Assembly (NCBI GenBank): GCA_002307035.1
Contig: DBTL01000157.1
Coordinates: 1 to 20,280 of the forward strand
From: Bacteroides sp. UBA1317
GTDB taxonomy: Bacteria; Bacteroidota; Bacteroidia; Bacteroidales; Bacteroidaceae
DNA: 20,280 nucleotides
Direction of reading: 5' to 3'
Part shown: one piece after another, positions 1 to 7,010 of the stretch
Numbering within the stretch: position 1 is the first letter of the stretch
Layout: every line of letters begins with the position of its first letter
The notes under the pieces: generated by a model
Seen by the model: only the letters and a program-made list of their open reading frames with translations
Database searches by the model: none
Told to the model about the DNA's origin: nothing
Program-made: the position numbers and the translations under genes

Positions 1-971
1 CCACAGACCCGTATAAAATCTGGATTTCAGAGATAATCTTGCAACAAACAAGAGTGGCCCAAGGGTATAATTATTTTCTTCGATTTATTGAGCGTTTTCC
101 TTCTGTTGGCATTTTGGCTAAAGCTGATGAAGATGAAGTTCTAAAATATTGGCAAGGGTTGGGCTATTATTCTCGTGCTCGCAATCTGCATGCTGCCGCT
201 AAAAGTATAAATGGTGTTTTCCCTGACACTTATGCCGGAGTGTTGGCTTTAAAGGGAGTCGGCGAATATACAGCAGCTGCAATCTGTTCTTTTGCTTATA
301 ATATGCCTTGTGCGGTGGTAGATGGCAATGTTTATCGGGTTTTGTCGCGCTATCTAGGTATTGAAACACCTATTGATTCTACACAAGGCAAGAAACTTTT
401 TGCTGCTTTTGCTGCTGATCTGTTAGATAAAAAACGTCCTGCTCTTTACAATCAGGCAATTATGGATTTTGGCGCTATCCAATGTACTCCTTCTGCTCCA
501 GACTGTGCCCGTTGTCCGTTATCTGATAGTTGTGTTGCTTTATCAAAAGGGCAGGTCGAGCTTTTACCGGTGAAACAGCATAAGACGAAAACGAGCAATC
601 GCTACTTTAATTATATGTATGTGAGTATGGGCGACTTTACTTTTATTCATAAACGCACCGGTAATGATATTTGGAAAAACTTGTTCGAATTACCTTTAAT
701 TGAAACCTCTTGTTCACTTACGGAAGAAGATTTTCTTGCTTTAGACCAACTGCGTGATCTTTTTTGTTTGGGAGAATCTCCTGTCATTCGCCTTCTCTAT
801 CGGGATGTGAAACATATACTTTCGCACAGGGTGATTTATGCAAACTTCTACGAAGTGATTTTGCCGGATGGTTCACAGTCTTTTTCAAAATACATGAAGG
901 TGAGGAAAGATGAATTAGACAGATATGCTGTTTCCCGCTTGGTACATATTTTCTTTGAAAAATATCTGTAA
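1..971 (+). CDS. mutY: Adenine DNA glycosylase MutY (5' end outside window)
   Basis: MutY removes adenine mispaired with 8-oxoguanine or guanine (base excision repair). The reading frame is open to the left edge (first full codon at base 3), so the true start lies upstream. The TTG at 39 lies inside the conserved SEIILQQTRV motif and is not a real start. The catalytic Glu of that motif is encoded at 30-32. Then come the helix-hairpin-helix (LKGVGEYTAAAI, about 249-284), the catalytic Asp of VDGNVYRVLSR (about 318-350), and a C-x6-C-x2-C-x5-C iron-sulfur cluster at about 483-533. The C-terminus is a NUDIX-like domain that reads 8-oxoG, with the KHILSHRVI motif. All catalytic features are present. 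It lies just upstream of ssb, the usual order in Bacteroidetes. Only the N-terminal 20 or so residues are missing from view. Confidence 0.96.
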   Translation, partial: TDPYKIWISEIILQQTRVAQGYNYFLRFIERFPSVGILAKADEDEVLKYWQGLGYYSRARNLHAAAKSINGVFPDTYAGVLALKGVGEYTAAAICSFAYNMPCAVVDGNVYRVLSRYLGIETPIDSTQGKKLFAAFAADLLDKKRPALYNQAIMDFGAIQCTPSAPDCARCPLSDSCVALSKGQVELLPVKQHKTKTSNRYFNYMYVSMGDFTFIHKRTGNDIWKNLFELPLIETSCSLTEEDFLALDQLRDLFCLGESPVIRLLYRDVKHILSHRVIYANFYEVILPDGSQSFSKYMKVRKDELDRYAVSRLVHIFFEKYL

Positions 972-986
972 AAGTTGCTTTGATTC

Positions 987-1017
987 TTGCATGATGTTGT
1001 TATTCTGTTTAATTTTG
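987..1017 (+). promoter_or_regulatory. Bacteroides-type promoter for ssb
   Basis: TTG at 987-989, a 20-nt spacer, then TAATTTTG at 1010-1017, which matches the Bacteroidetes -7 consensus TAnnTTTG at every fixed position. It sits 58 nt before the ssb ATG, between the mutY stop and ssb, so ssb probably has its own transcript in addition to any readthrough from mutY. Confidence 0.6.
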
Positions 1018-1075
1018 GCAGCGAAACGTAATCATTATGGTTTGAACGAACCATTAACTCTTAAAAAAAGAAACT

Positions 1076-1537
1076 ATGTCAGTAAATAAAGTGATTTTGT
1101 TAGGAAATGTAGGTAAGGATCCTGAAGTGAGATATCTTGATACAGGTATTGCTGTGGCTAGCTTTTCTTTAGCAACCTCTGATCGTGCGTATACCTTGGC
1201 TAATGGCACTCAGGTACCTGAAAAAACGGAATGGCACAACCTCGTTTTGTGGCGCGGACTGGCAGAAACAGCCGAAAAATACATTCATAAAGGTGATAAA
1301 CTTTATGTTGAAGGAAAAATAAGAACTCGTTCTTATGATGACCAAGCAGGCGTAAAACGTTATGTTACCGAGATTTTTGTTGATAACATGGAAATGCTTA
1401 CGCCTAAAGCTGCCGGACAAGCTACGGGCACTTATTCTCCGGCTCCGCAAGCAGCTCCTTCAACAGCGCAAACGCAACAGCCTCAAGTGGCTCCTACTCC
1501 TGTACAAGATAATCTGGCAGACGATTTACCATTTTAA
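1076..1537 (+). CDS. ssb: Single-stranded DNA-binding protein
   Basis: Binds ssDNA during replication, recombination and repair, normally as a tetramer. The 153-residue product starts MSVNKVILLGNVGKDPEVRY, the typical beginning of a bacterial SSB OB-fold, which occupies about residues 1-110 and includes WHNLVLW, AEKYIHKGDKLYVEGKI and the YVTEIFVDNMEML strand. A Gln/Pro/Ala-rich flexible linker (about 112-145) follows, and the protein ends in the acidic tip DDLPF that recruits partner proteins. Length is normal for the family. The ATG at 1076 follows an A-rich stretch, as is usual for Bacteroidetes starts that lack a clear Shine-Dalgarno. Its location between mutY and gldE is conserved in the phylum. 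Confidence 0.97.
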   Translation: MSVNKVILLGNVGKDPEVRYLDTGIAVASFSLATSDRAYTLANGTQVPEKTEWHNLVLWRGLAETAEKYIHKGDKLYVEGKIRTRSYDDQAGVKRYVTEIFVDNMEMLTPKAAGQATGTYSPAPQAAPSTAQTQQPQVAPTPVQDNLADDLPF

Positions 1538-1544
1538 AATATAA

Positions 1545-1625
1545 AGTTGATGGTCGAAAATAGAACGAGAGAGCCATTGCCTTTGGTAATGTAGTTACGC
1601 CTTTTTCTATTTTCGTTCTTCAACT
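1545..1625. repeat. Nested inverted repeat between ssb and gldE
   Basis: Outer arms AGTTGA (1545-1550) and TCAACT (1620-1625), middle arms CGAAAATAGAA (1555-1565) and TTCTATTTTCG (1605-1615), and an inner hairpin CATTGCC (1575-1581) / GGTAATG (1585-1591) with a 3-nt loop. As RNA this could fold into a long interrupted stem with a capped inner hairpin. It may be the ssb terminator, an attenuator for gldE, or a processing site. There is no long U-run right after the outer stem, so a simple intrinsic terminator is not clear. Confidence 0.5.
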
Positions 1626-1655
1626 GATTCGATTGTTAAACTAAAACCAAATTCT

Positions 1656-2981
1656 TTGGACCCAGACGCCTATTTATGCCAACTGGCAAATGTTTTTAGC
1701 GGTGTAACCGTACACTATCCTTCTTTATCTGCAATTGTGGCTATTCTCTTAGCCGGTTTGCTACTAGTTGTTTCGGGCTTTGCTTCAGCTTCAGAAATAG
1801 CTTTCTTCTCTTTATCGCCTTCTGATTTACATAGCATTGAAGAGCGTAATCATCCGTCAGACGAAAAAATCAGTGACTTGTTAGGTAATTCACAACGCTT
1901 ATTAGCTACTATTCTTATTAGCAACAATTTTGTGAATGTGACCATCATCATGCTGTGCAATTTTTTCTTTATGGATAGTTTTGAATTTAGTACTCCATTT
2001 CTCGAATTTCTAGTTCTGACTGTTATCCTAACTTTTCTATTGCTACTGTTTGGCGAGATAATGCCTAAAATCTATTCCGCTCAGAAAATATTAACTTTTT
2101 GTCGTTTTGCTGCACCAGGTATCTGGATGCTTCGGACACTGTTTTATCCGATAGCTTCTGTATTAGTCAGCTCGACCGGCTTTTTGAATAAATATTTTGT
2201 GCGTAAAAGCCGTAATATATCCGTTGATGAGTTATCTCATGCTTTAGAGTTAACAGACAAGGCAGAGATATCTGAAGAAAATAGAATTCTTGAAGGTATT
2301 ATACGATTTGGTGGAGAAACAGCTAAGGAAGTTATGACTTCGCGCTTAGATGTGACGGACCTTGATATTCGTGTTACTTTTAAAGAGGTATTGCAATGCA
2401 TTGTAGAAAATGCTTATTCACGGATTCCTGTTTATTCAGGCTCTCGTGATAATATAAAGGGAATACTTTACATTAAAGATTTGCTTCCACATATCAATAA
2501 GGGGGATAATTTTCGTTGGCAATCACTTATACGTCCTGCTTATTTTGTTCCCGAGACAAAGATGATTGATGATTTGTTGCGAGATTTTCAAGCGAATAAG
2601 ATTCACATAGCCATTGTGGTTGATGAATTTGGGGGGAATTCCGGTATTGTGACCATGGAAGATATTATTGAAGAGATAGTAGGAGAAATAAATGATGAAT
2701 ATGATGAAGAAGAAAAGACTTATGTCATTCTTAATGATCATACTTGGGTGTTTGAAGCAAAGACTCAGCTTACTGATTTTTATAAAATAATTGGCACGAG
2801 TGAAGATAATTTTGTGAAAGTTGCTGGTGACTCCGATACATTGGCCGGATTGTTACTCGAAATAAAAGGTGAATTTCCTGCGCTTCATGAAAAAGTCTCT
2901 TTTTTAAATTATGAATTTGAAGTCCTAGCTATGGACAGCCGTAGAATACTTAAAGTAAAGTTTTCAATCAATGAATCTTAA
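1656..2981 (+). CDS. gldE: GldE-like CNNM/CBS/CorC transmembrane protein
   Basis: A 441-residue member of the hemolysin-C/CorC-type family (CNNM transmembrane domain plus CBS pair), known in Bacteroidetes as GldE. An N-terminal DUF21/CNNM membrane domain (about residues 25-190) holds hydrophobic helices at about 25-47, 84-107, 115-137 and 145-170. A tandem CBS pair follows (about 205-335, with EVMTSRLDV, SRIPVYSG and the motif VVDEFGGNSGIVTMEDIIEEIVGEI), then a C-terminal CorC_HlyC domain (about 345-437). The start is taken as TTG 1656: the frame has no ATG upstream before an in-frame stop at 1587, and the next in-frame Met is deep inside the membrane domain. GldE is named for gliding motility in flavobacteria; non-gliding Bacteroides keep it, so a transport or envelope role (Mg/Co-type ion handling) is only inferred. 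Confidence 0.88.
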   Translation: MDPDAYLCQLANVFSGVTVHYPSLSAIVAILLAGLLLVVSGFASASEIAFFSLSPSDLHSIEERNHPSDEKISDLLGNSQRLLATILISNNFVNVTIIMLCNFFFMDSFEFSTPFLEFLVLTVILTFLLLLFGEIMPKIYSAQKILTFCRFAAPGIWMLRTLFYPIASVLVSSTGFLNKYFVRKSRNISVDELSHALELTDKAEISEENRILEGIIRFGGETAKEVMTSRLDVTDLDIRVTFKEVLQCIVENAYSRIPVYSGSRDNIKGILYIKDLLPHINKGDNFRWQSLIRPAYFVPETKMIDDLLRDFQANKIHIAIVVDEFGGNSGIVTMEDIIEEIVGEINDEYDEEEKTYVILNDHTWVFEAKTQLTDFYKIIGTSEDNFVKVAGDSDTLAGLLLEIKGEFPALHEKVSFLNYEFEVLAMDSRRILKVKFSINES

Positions 2982-3057
2982 TATTAAGCAAAAGTATCAT
3001 TTGTTCATGGGTATATTTGCCGTTCTGCTTTTACTACTTATCATCTTTATAGCCTGA
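2971..3057 (+). CDS. Small single-pass membrane peptide (28 aa), candidate
   Basis: An ATG at 2971 overlaps the last codons of gldE by 11 nt in another frame and opens a 28-codon frame ending TGA at 3055-3057, 13 nt before the next gene. The product has a short polar, Lys-containing N-terminus (MNLNIKQKYH) followed by an unbroken hydrophobic helix of about 17 residues. Overlap with the upstream stop, tight spacing to the downstream ATG and a clean membrane-helix composition favour translational coupling in the gldE-transferase operon. No family is recognised. It could also be a chance frame filling a short gap. Confidence 0.4.
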   Translation: MNLNIKQKYHLFMGIFAVLLLLLIIFIA

Positions 3058-3070
3058 TAGGCTTGTCGTT

Positions 3071-3700
3071 ATGGCGATGCTTATGCAACATAAAGAGGAT
3101 TCTTATCAGTGGGGAGTTTGGAAAACAGACGAATCTATTGATCAGCTTCTTGCGTTGCTTCCTCATTGTGAGGAATACGAAAGCATGCTAGCTCATTTCA
3201 CCTCTGCGCATCGCCGTTTGGAGTGGCTTTCCGTTCGCACTTTGCTTTATACCCTTCTGGGTGAAGAGAAAGAGATCTGCTATGAATCTAATGGTAAACC
3301 TTATCTGGCTGATCACTCTTCTTTTATCAGTATATCCCATACCCGAGGCTATGTGGCTGTTATCGTTAGTGTTAAGGCTCCAACAGGTATTGATATTGAG
3401 CAATACGGAGAGCGGGTACACAAGGTGGCACATAAGTATATGCGCGAGGATGAACCGACTTCACTCTATGAGGGTGTGGAGACATGGTCATTGCTTCTAC
3501 ATTGGTCGGCTAAGGAGGTGATGTTCAAGTGCATGGAAATGGCTGAGGTTGATTTCAGAAAGCATCTTCGTGTTTATCCTTTCCAGACAGAATGCTCCGG
3601 TGAGTTTCGTGTGCAAGAGTTCCGTACCGATGCTCAGAAGGAGTTTCAGATTCATTATCTTCTTCATCCGGATTTTGTGCTTACTTGGCAAGTGGGGTAG
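3071..3700 (+). CDS. 4'-phosphopantetheinyl transferase (Sfp/AcpT type)
   Basis: Transfers the phosphopantetheine arm of CoA to a serine of acyl or peptidyl carrier proteins. The 209-residue product has the family landmarks in order: GKPYL (about 75-79), SISHTRGYVAV (about 87-97), the Mg-binding GIDIE motif (Asp108, Glu110), and the W-x-x-K-E motif (Trp145, Lys148, Glu149 in HWSAKEVMFK). The length fits the Sfp-like class rather than the short AcpS class. Three Met codons (3071, 3077, 3083) lie close together and the exact start is uncertain. It is the last gene of the gldE run and is followed by a strong terminator. The carrier protein it serves is not in the window. Confidence 0.9.
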   Translation: MAMLMQHKEDSYQWGVWKTDESIDQLLALLPHCEEYESMLAHFTSAHRRLEWLSVRTLLYTLLGEEKEICYESNGKPYLADHSSFISISHTRGYVAVIVSVKAPTGIDIEQYGERVHKVAHKYMREDEPTSLYEGVETWSLLLHWSAKEVMFKCMEMAEVDFRKHLRVYPFQTECSGEFRVQEFRTDAQKEFQIHYLLHPDFVLTWQVG

Positions 3701-3737
3701 TATAGAATAGTTTTAGTAACAGGTCGTAATGAATAAA

Positions 3738-3775
3738 AAGGCCTAAATGTTTTTGGAAAACACTTAGGTCTTTTA
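3738..3775 (+). terminator. Rho-independent terminator after the transferase gene
   Basis: A 13-14 bp stem, GGCCTAAATGTTT at 3740-3752 paired with the complementary half at 3758-3770 (two G-U pairs), with a very short loop and a TTTT tract at 3771-3774. An A-run precedes it, so it may also work for transcripts arriving on the minus strand. Confidence 0.8.
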
Positions 3776-3807
3776 AAAAAACGTCGAGGTCTTTTTGGAG
3801 CAATCAC

Positions 3808-3972
3808 ATGATTATTGCTCATCTGGCAATTCAGTTGGAAGATATTTGGCCTTTCCTCTTTACTATTTCTCTGATGTTTGTTGGCATTTATAACCGCCTC
3901 TACAAGCTTTCTGAGAGGGATTTGTTGAATGTCCGATATCAGCGTGTTGAAATCATGTTTTCAACACGCTGA
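3808..3972 (+). CDS. Possible 54-aa small ORF or gene remnant
   Basis: ATG at 3808 opens 54 codons ending TGA at 3970-3972. The translation has one plausible membrane stretch (IWPFLFTISLMFVGIY, residues about 13-28) followed by a charged tail (RLYKLSERDLLNVRYQ). The last third runs into the left arm and loop of the 30-bp inverted repeat at 3923-3988, and the stop lies in the right arm. This suggests either a gene truncated by insertion of the repeat or a chance frame. No family is recognised. Confidence 0.2.
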   Translation: MIIAHLAIQLEDIWPFLFTISLMFVGIYNRLYKLSERDLLNVRYQRVEIMFSTR

Positions 3973-3988
3973 TATCGGACATTCAACA
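3923..3988. repeat. 30-bp perfect inverted repeat (large hairpin)
   Basis: Arms 3923-3952 and 3959-3988 are perfect reverse complements separated by 6 nt. It lies between convergent genes (transferase on +, BtuH-like on -). It could form a very stable RNA hairpin or DNA cruciform. There is no T-tract, so it is not a classical terminator. The right arm and its flank (3980-3997) resemble, in reverse complement, the final 18 bases of the window at 16 of 18 positions, suggesting a dispersed repeat family. Confidence 0.85.
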
Positions 3989-4068
3989 CGTTGAAGTAGT
4001 ATGCTTTCTCGCCTGTAAATTAATCGAGAATATTTTTGTGAAAGGTGCTCGTTCTTTGGAATAATATA

Positions 4069-4168
4069 ATGAGGGTGTGTCATAAGTCCATTTTTTAGGT
4101 TTTACCCCTTCTACAATCCTTCTAGCGAGGGTAAAATGAAGTAATTTAGACTTTTGGCACACCCTCAT
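4069..4168. mobile_element. MITE-like element (about 100 bp) with IS-like terminal inverted repeats
   Basis: Ends ATGAGGGTGTGTCATAAGTC (4069-4088) and the reverse complement at 4149-4168 match at 18 of 20 positions. The interior is about 60 bp, has a second imperfect pairing (TTTTACCC / GGGTAAAA), and has no coding capacity. Terminal repeats beginning GAGGGTGTG and running into AAGTC look like ends of IS elements seen in Bacteroidetes (from memory, not checked). I see no certain target-site duplication. It could also be an imperfect bidirectional terminator, since it lies downstream of two convergent genes. Confidence 0.5.
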
Positions 4169-4247
4169 CATGAGAAGGCATATTCTCGTCGGCTTTTATG
4201 ACTGTATGTGTCTCGAGCCTATTCTGTTATTTTATGTTTTTCAACAA

Positions 4248-5003
4248 TTATATTTCAGATGAAAGAGGTTTTTGGGTTAGTGTTACATCATCCATGCAGA
4301 AATAGGCGGCTGTATTCATTCCATAATCGCCACTATCAGTAGAACTTAAATCAAATTGAAATTTTACAGCTTCACTTAACGTACTTAAATCAAACCAGAT
4401 CCATTTATTTACAGGCTTATCATTGTCACTGCTGTAATTGGCTAAATAGACTTCACTGGTACCAACTTCGGCGTTATTTTTGTCATATCCTGTTGCAGTT
4501 AATTTATACCAACTTCCCTTACTGAACTTTGTCGCATAACTATCTCCCACTGTCATGCTATTGTATGCATATGTACTATTAGTGACCCATACACCTTGTA
4601 TGCTGTAAAGAGTTGGGTTCTTTATTGTAAACTCAGCTGGAGTATAAGAACTTGTATAGGCGGCTATATAGACTTTGCCACTTCTTGCAGATCCGGTAAT
4701 AGGAGCCGGACTTGTTGATGTTTCATTATCGGTTTTATTCATATATGTAAAACCTGCAAAATAGTAGTTGGAGCTTGTCCCTGAATAATAATGATCGAAG
4801 ATAACAAGGCTGTCTTCATCCTGAAAACTGTCGCTATAATAATAACCATTAAGTAGAGTGCTTTCTGAGATGAATTCACTATTTGAAGTCGTCAGACGGT
4901 TCTCGAAGTTTAGTTTGATAGTCGAATCATCATTATCATCGCTACAAGCGAAAAAAACAAATGCATATAAAATTAAGAATAAGGATAAAGATAATTTTTT
5001 CAT
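4248..5003 (-). CDS. DUF4465-like / BtuH-like surface lipoprotein
   Basis: A 251-residue lipoprotein: signal peptide MKKLSLSLFLILYAFVFFAC with lipobox Cys20, followed by the acidic run SDDNDDS, the kind of signal that sends Bacteroides lipoproteins to the cell surface. The rest is a Ser/Thr/Tyr-rich beta domain, with stretches such as GSWYKLTATGYD, KWIWFDLSTLSEAVKFQFDLSS and the ending NTAAYFCMDDVTLTQ, which resemble the DUF4465 family. It is the last gene of the riboswitch-controlled btuB operon, 37 nt after the btuG-like gene. In Bacteroides, proteins in this position (BtuH) bind vitamin B12 at the surface; that role here is inferred from context and family resemblance. Confidence 0.75.
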   Translation of the reverse strand: MKKLSLSLFLILYAFVFFACSDDNDDSTIKLNFENRLTTSNSEFISESTLLNGYYYSDSFQDEDSLVIFDHYYSGTSSNYYFAGFTYMNKTDNETSTSPAPITGSARSGKVYIAAYTSSYTPAEFTIKNPTLYSIQGVWVTNSTYAYNSMTVGDSYATKFSKGSWYKLTATGYDKNNAEVGTSEVYLANYSSDNDKPVNKWIWFDLSTLSEAVKFQFDLSSTDSGDYGMNTAAYFCMDDVTLTQKPLSSEI

Positions 5004-5040
5004 AAGATGTTTCTTTTAAATTATTTATTGAGTTTTTATT

Positions 5041-5421
5041 TTAATTGCTGTAATGCAAATCTTCTATGGTCGATATCTCAGTAGAGGCTTCGCCCATCCA
5101 TCCGCAATCTTGGTTTACGGCACAATAAATCTTGATGAAATCAATGCCATCTAATTGTACTTGATTGCCGTTGGCATCCACTGCCCAATCTATCTTGAAC
5201 TTACTGTACTCGGTGTTATTGGGATGATTGTCAGCGTATCCCCAATCAAAACAGTAGGAGACCCAATGTTGGCTTGTGGCTGTTCCTTCATTTACCGCAT
5301 TGTCAGGTAGGCGGGTACCACTGAAAGTGATTTCATCGTCCATCCATTCCGGATAGTAGGATGCTTGTTGGTGGTAAGTGTTGCGAAGAACATATCCTTC
5401 TTTACCTTGATTGTCTATCCA
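5041..5421 (-). pseudogene. Detached C-terminal part of the btuG-like gene, after an in-frame amber codon
   Basis: The frame of the btuG-like gene continues past the TAG at 5422-5424 without any shift for another 126 codons, ending in its own TAA at 5041-5043. The piece begins WIDNQGKEGYVLRN, passes Met at 5341-5343, and contains SYCFDWGYADNHP, IDWAVDANGN and DGIDFIKIYCAVN. It reads as the natural second half of the domain interrupted at the amber. No ribosome binding site or start is evident next to the stop, so it is probably not made unless the amber is suppressed, or unless the stop is a sequencing error. A single C-to-T change turning CAG into TAG would explain it. Confidence 0.8.
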
Positions 5422-7008
5422 CTACACGTCGGCACTTAGCGGGTTGGGACGATAATAGGTGATTTGGTAATTTCGAATCACTTTATCTGACTGATATTCA
5501 CTACCAGCCAGTTCATACCATTCATCATCCGGCTTGCCATTACCATTTGTGTCTTTTGATACGAGAACAATACCCGGTTCGGAACTTCCGCCCGGTTTGC
5601 CGGTAGCAGTGCCATACATATCGTAGTAGGCATTGCCATAAATTTTAAAATCATATTCTCCGGATACATTGCGGATTGTGTGATCAAACCCAAGGGTGAT
5701 ACTTCCTCCAAAGCCACCCAGACTTAGGAGGGATTGTGCTTCTATCAGCTCTGTAGCATACGCTAATACTTCAGTTGTGGTATATCCTTCTTTATAGGCT
5801 GTAGTGCTGGTGTTCATATATTGGCAGGGTGCAGGGATATATTCCCATACTTTGTTGGCGAAAGCCGGTGAGGTCTCGTCGTCAGTATCATCGATTACGC
5901 TCTGCGATGCTTTGTCGCTAAATGCCACTGTGTTAGGGTTAAGTCCCACATTGCTGAGACGGAATTGCAGTGCTCCTTGTGGACTGAAACAGAGTACATC
6001 GCCTGTTACTTTATAATCGTATGCATCGGTCACGTAGACATTTCCATTGTATGGGTTTATATTAATACCATAAGGCGTGGTCAGTGTAGTGCCATCGGTA
6101 ATGAAATTATCACGCTCCATTGTTTCCGTTGCTACATTGAAGACTTTTATCCATGATTCTCCTGATGTATAATCATAGTTGTACATATAGGCGTAATCAT
6201 CATTAATGGCAAAGTTTAGCACAGCGTAATTGAATGTCTCTGTTACCAGATCAGTTTGACTGTTTATCTGAACGAAGTGATAGTCGCCCTCTTCCAGATT
6301 ACCTCGGGTTACTACATACACGTCCCCATATTTGTCGGGTAAAATCTTTCCCGGGTTGCTACCCACTGTTATCTTCTTAGTTTCTGTGAAAGTATTGATG
6401 TCGATCACCGAAACTGTATTGTCATAATTGGGACTGTCCAGCCCACCCGAGTTGGAGACGTATAATTTATTATTTTGCACGCAGATACCATCGGGATTTC
6501 TTCCTGCTTGCGCATAAGCTTCTATGGATAACGAGGTGGTGTCGATACGTGCTACTGTGCCATCAAATGAACAAACATACGCTTTGCTTCCATTGAAGGT
6601 GATGTAGCGAGGTTGTCTTGAACTCCCATTCTCTGTGAGCAGTGGTATCTGTTTAAGTGAACTTCCTGTATTTAAATCGATGACTTCTACCTCGCTGGAT
6701 ACATTAACAACGATATAAAGTTTGGAACCGTAGATAGCCATGTCATTGGCAGTATCACCCAATCCTCGTTGGTTTATCTCTCGAAAATAGTCTTTCACCA
6801 TTGTGCTGCTATTGAAAGAGTAGCGCATAAGTGTACTATTATTCAGATTGAACAATCCTTCACTTAACACATAGAGTTCTGCTGTGCCCGATTCGGAACT
6901 GACTGCCGAATCACTACCACTTGAACTCTCTTTGTCCGCCATGTCGTCACAGGCATGTAGCAATGTAGCGAGTAGTACCATCCAAAGTATATATGCATAT
7001 TTTTTCAT
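5422..7008 (-). CDS. btuG: BtuG-like beta-propeller surface lipoprotein (truncated by amber codon)
   Basis: BtuG is a surface lipoprotein that captures vitamin B12 with very high affinity and acts as a lid on BtuB. This copy has a lipoprotein signal (MKKYAYILWMVLLATLLHAC, Cys20) and an acidic export signal (CDDMADKE). Residues about 45-370 are YncE-like propeller repeats (for example LYIVVNVSSEVEVIDLNTGS, AYVCSFDGTVARIDTTS, LYVSNSGG, VYVVTRGN, NVYVTDAYDYKVTGDV). From about 380 to the stop comes part of a C-terminal extension domain with DTNGNGKPDDEWYELAGSEY. The frame stops at TAG (5422-5424, codon 529) but continues in phase to 5041, giving an expected full length of 655 aa. The propeller is intact, so B12 binding may survive. 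The start is 2 nt after the btuB stop. Confidence 0.85.
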   Translation of the reverse strand: MKKYAYILWMVLLATLLHACDDMADKESSSGSDSAVSSESGTAELYVLSEGLFNLNNSTLMRYSFNSSTMVKDYFREINQRGLGDTANDMAIYGSKLYIVVNVSSEVEVIDLNTGSSLKQIPLLTENGSSRQPRYITFNGSKAYVCSFDGTVARIDTTSLSIEAYAQAGRNPDGICVQNNKLYVSNSGGLDSPNYDNTVSVIDINTFTETKKITVGSNPGKILPDKYGDVYVVTRGNLEEGDYHFVQINSQTDLVTETFNYAVLNFAINDDYAYMYNYDYTSGESWIKVFNVATETMERDNFITDGTTLTTPYGININPYNGNVYVTDAYDYKVTGDVLCFSPQGALQFRLSNVGLNPNTVAFSDKASQSVIDDTDDETSPAFANKVWEYIPAPCQYMNTSTTAYKEGYTTTEVLAYATELIEAQSLLSLGGFGGSITLGFDHTIRNVSGEYDFKIYGNAYYDMYGTATGKPGGSSEPGIVLVSKDTNGNGKPDDEWYELAGSEYQSDKVIRNYQITYYRPNPLSADV

Positions 7009-7010
7009 TA

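Noticed and set aside
3983..4171. 62-codon minus-strand frame across the MITE-like element
   Set aside because: It is built from the terminal repeats and flanking palindrome; no start context and no protein-like features.
5422..5424. TAG as a recoded (pyrrolysine or alternative-code) codon
   Set aside because: Other genes here end normally and Bacteroides uses the standard code; no recoding element seen. A mutation or sequencing error is simpler.
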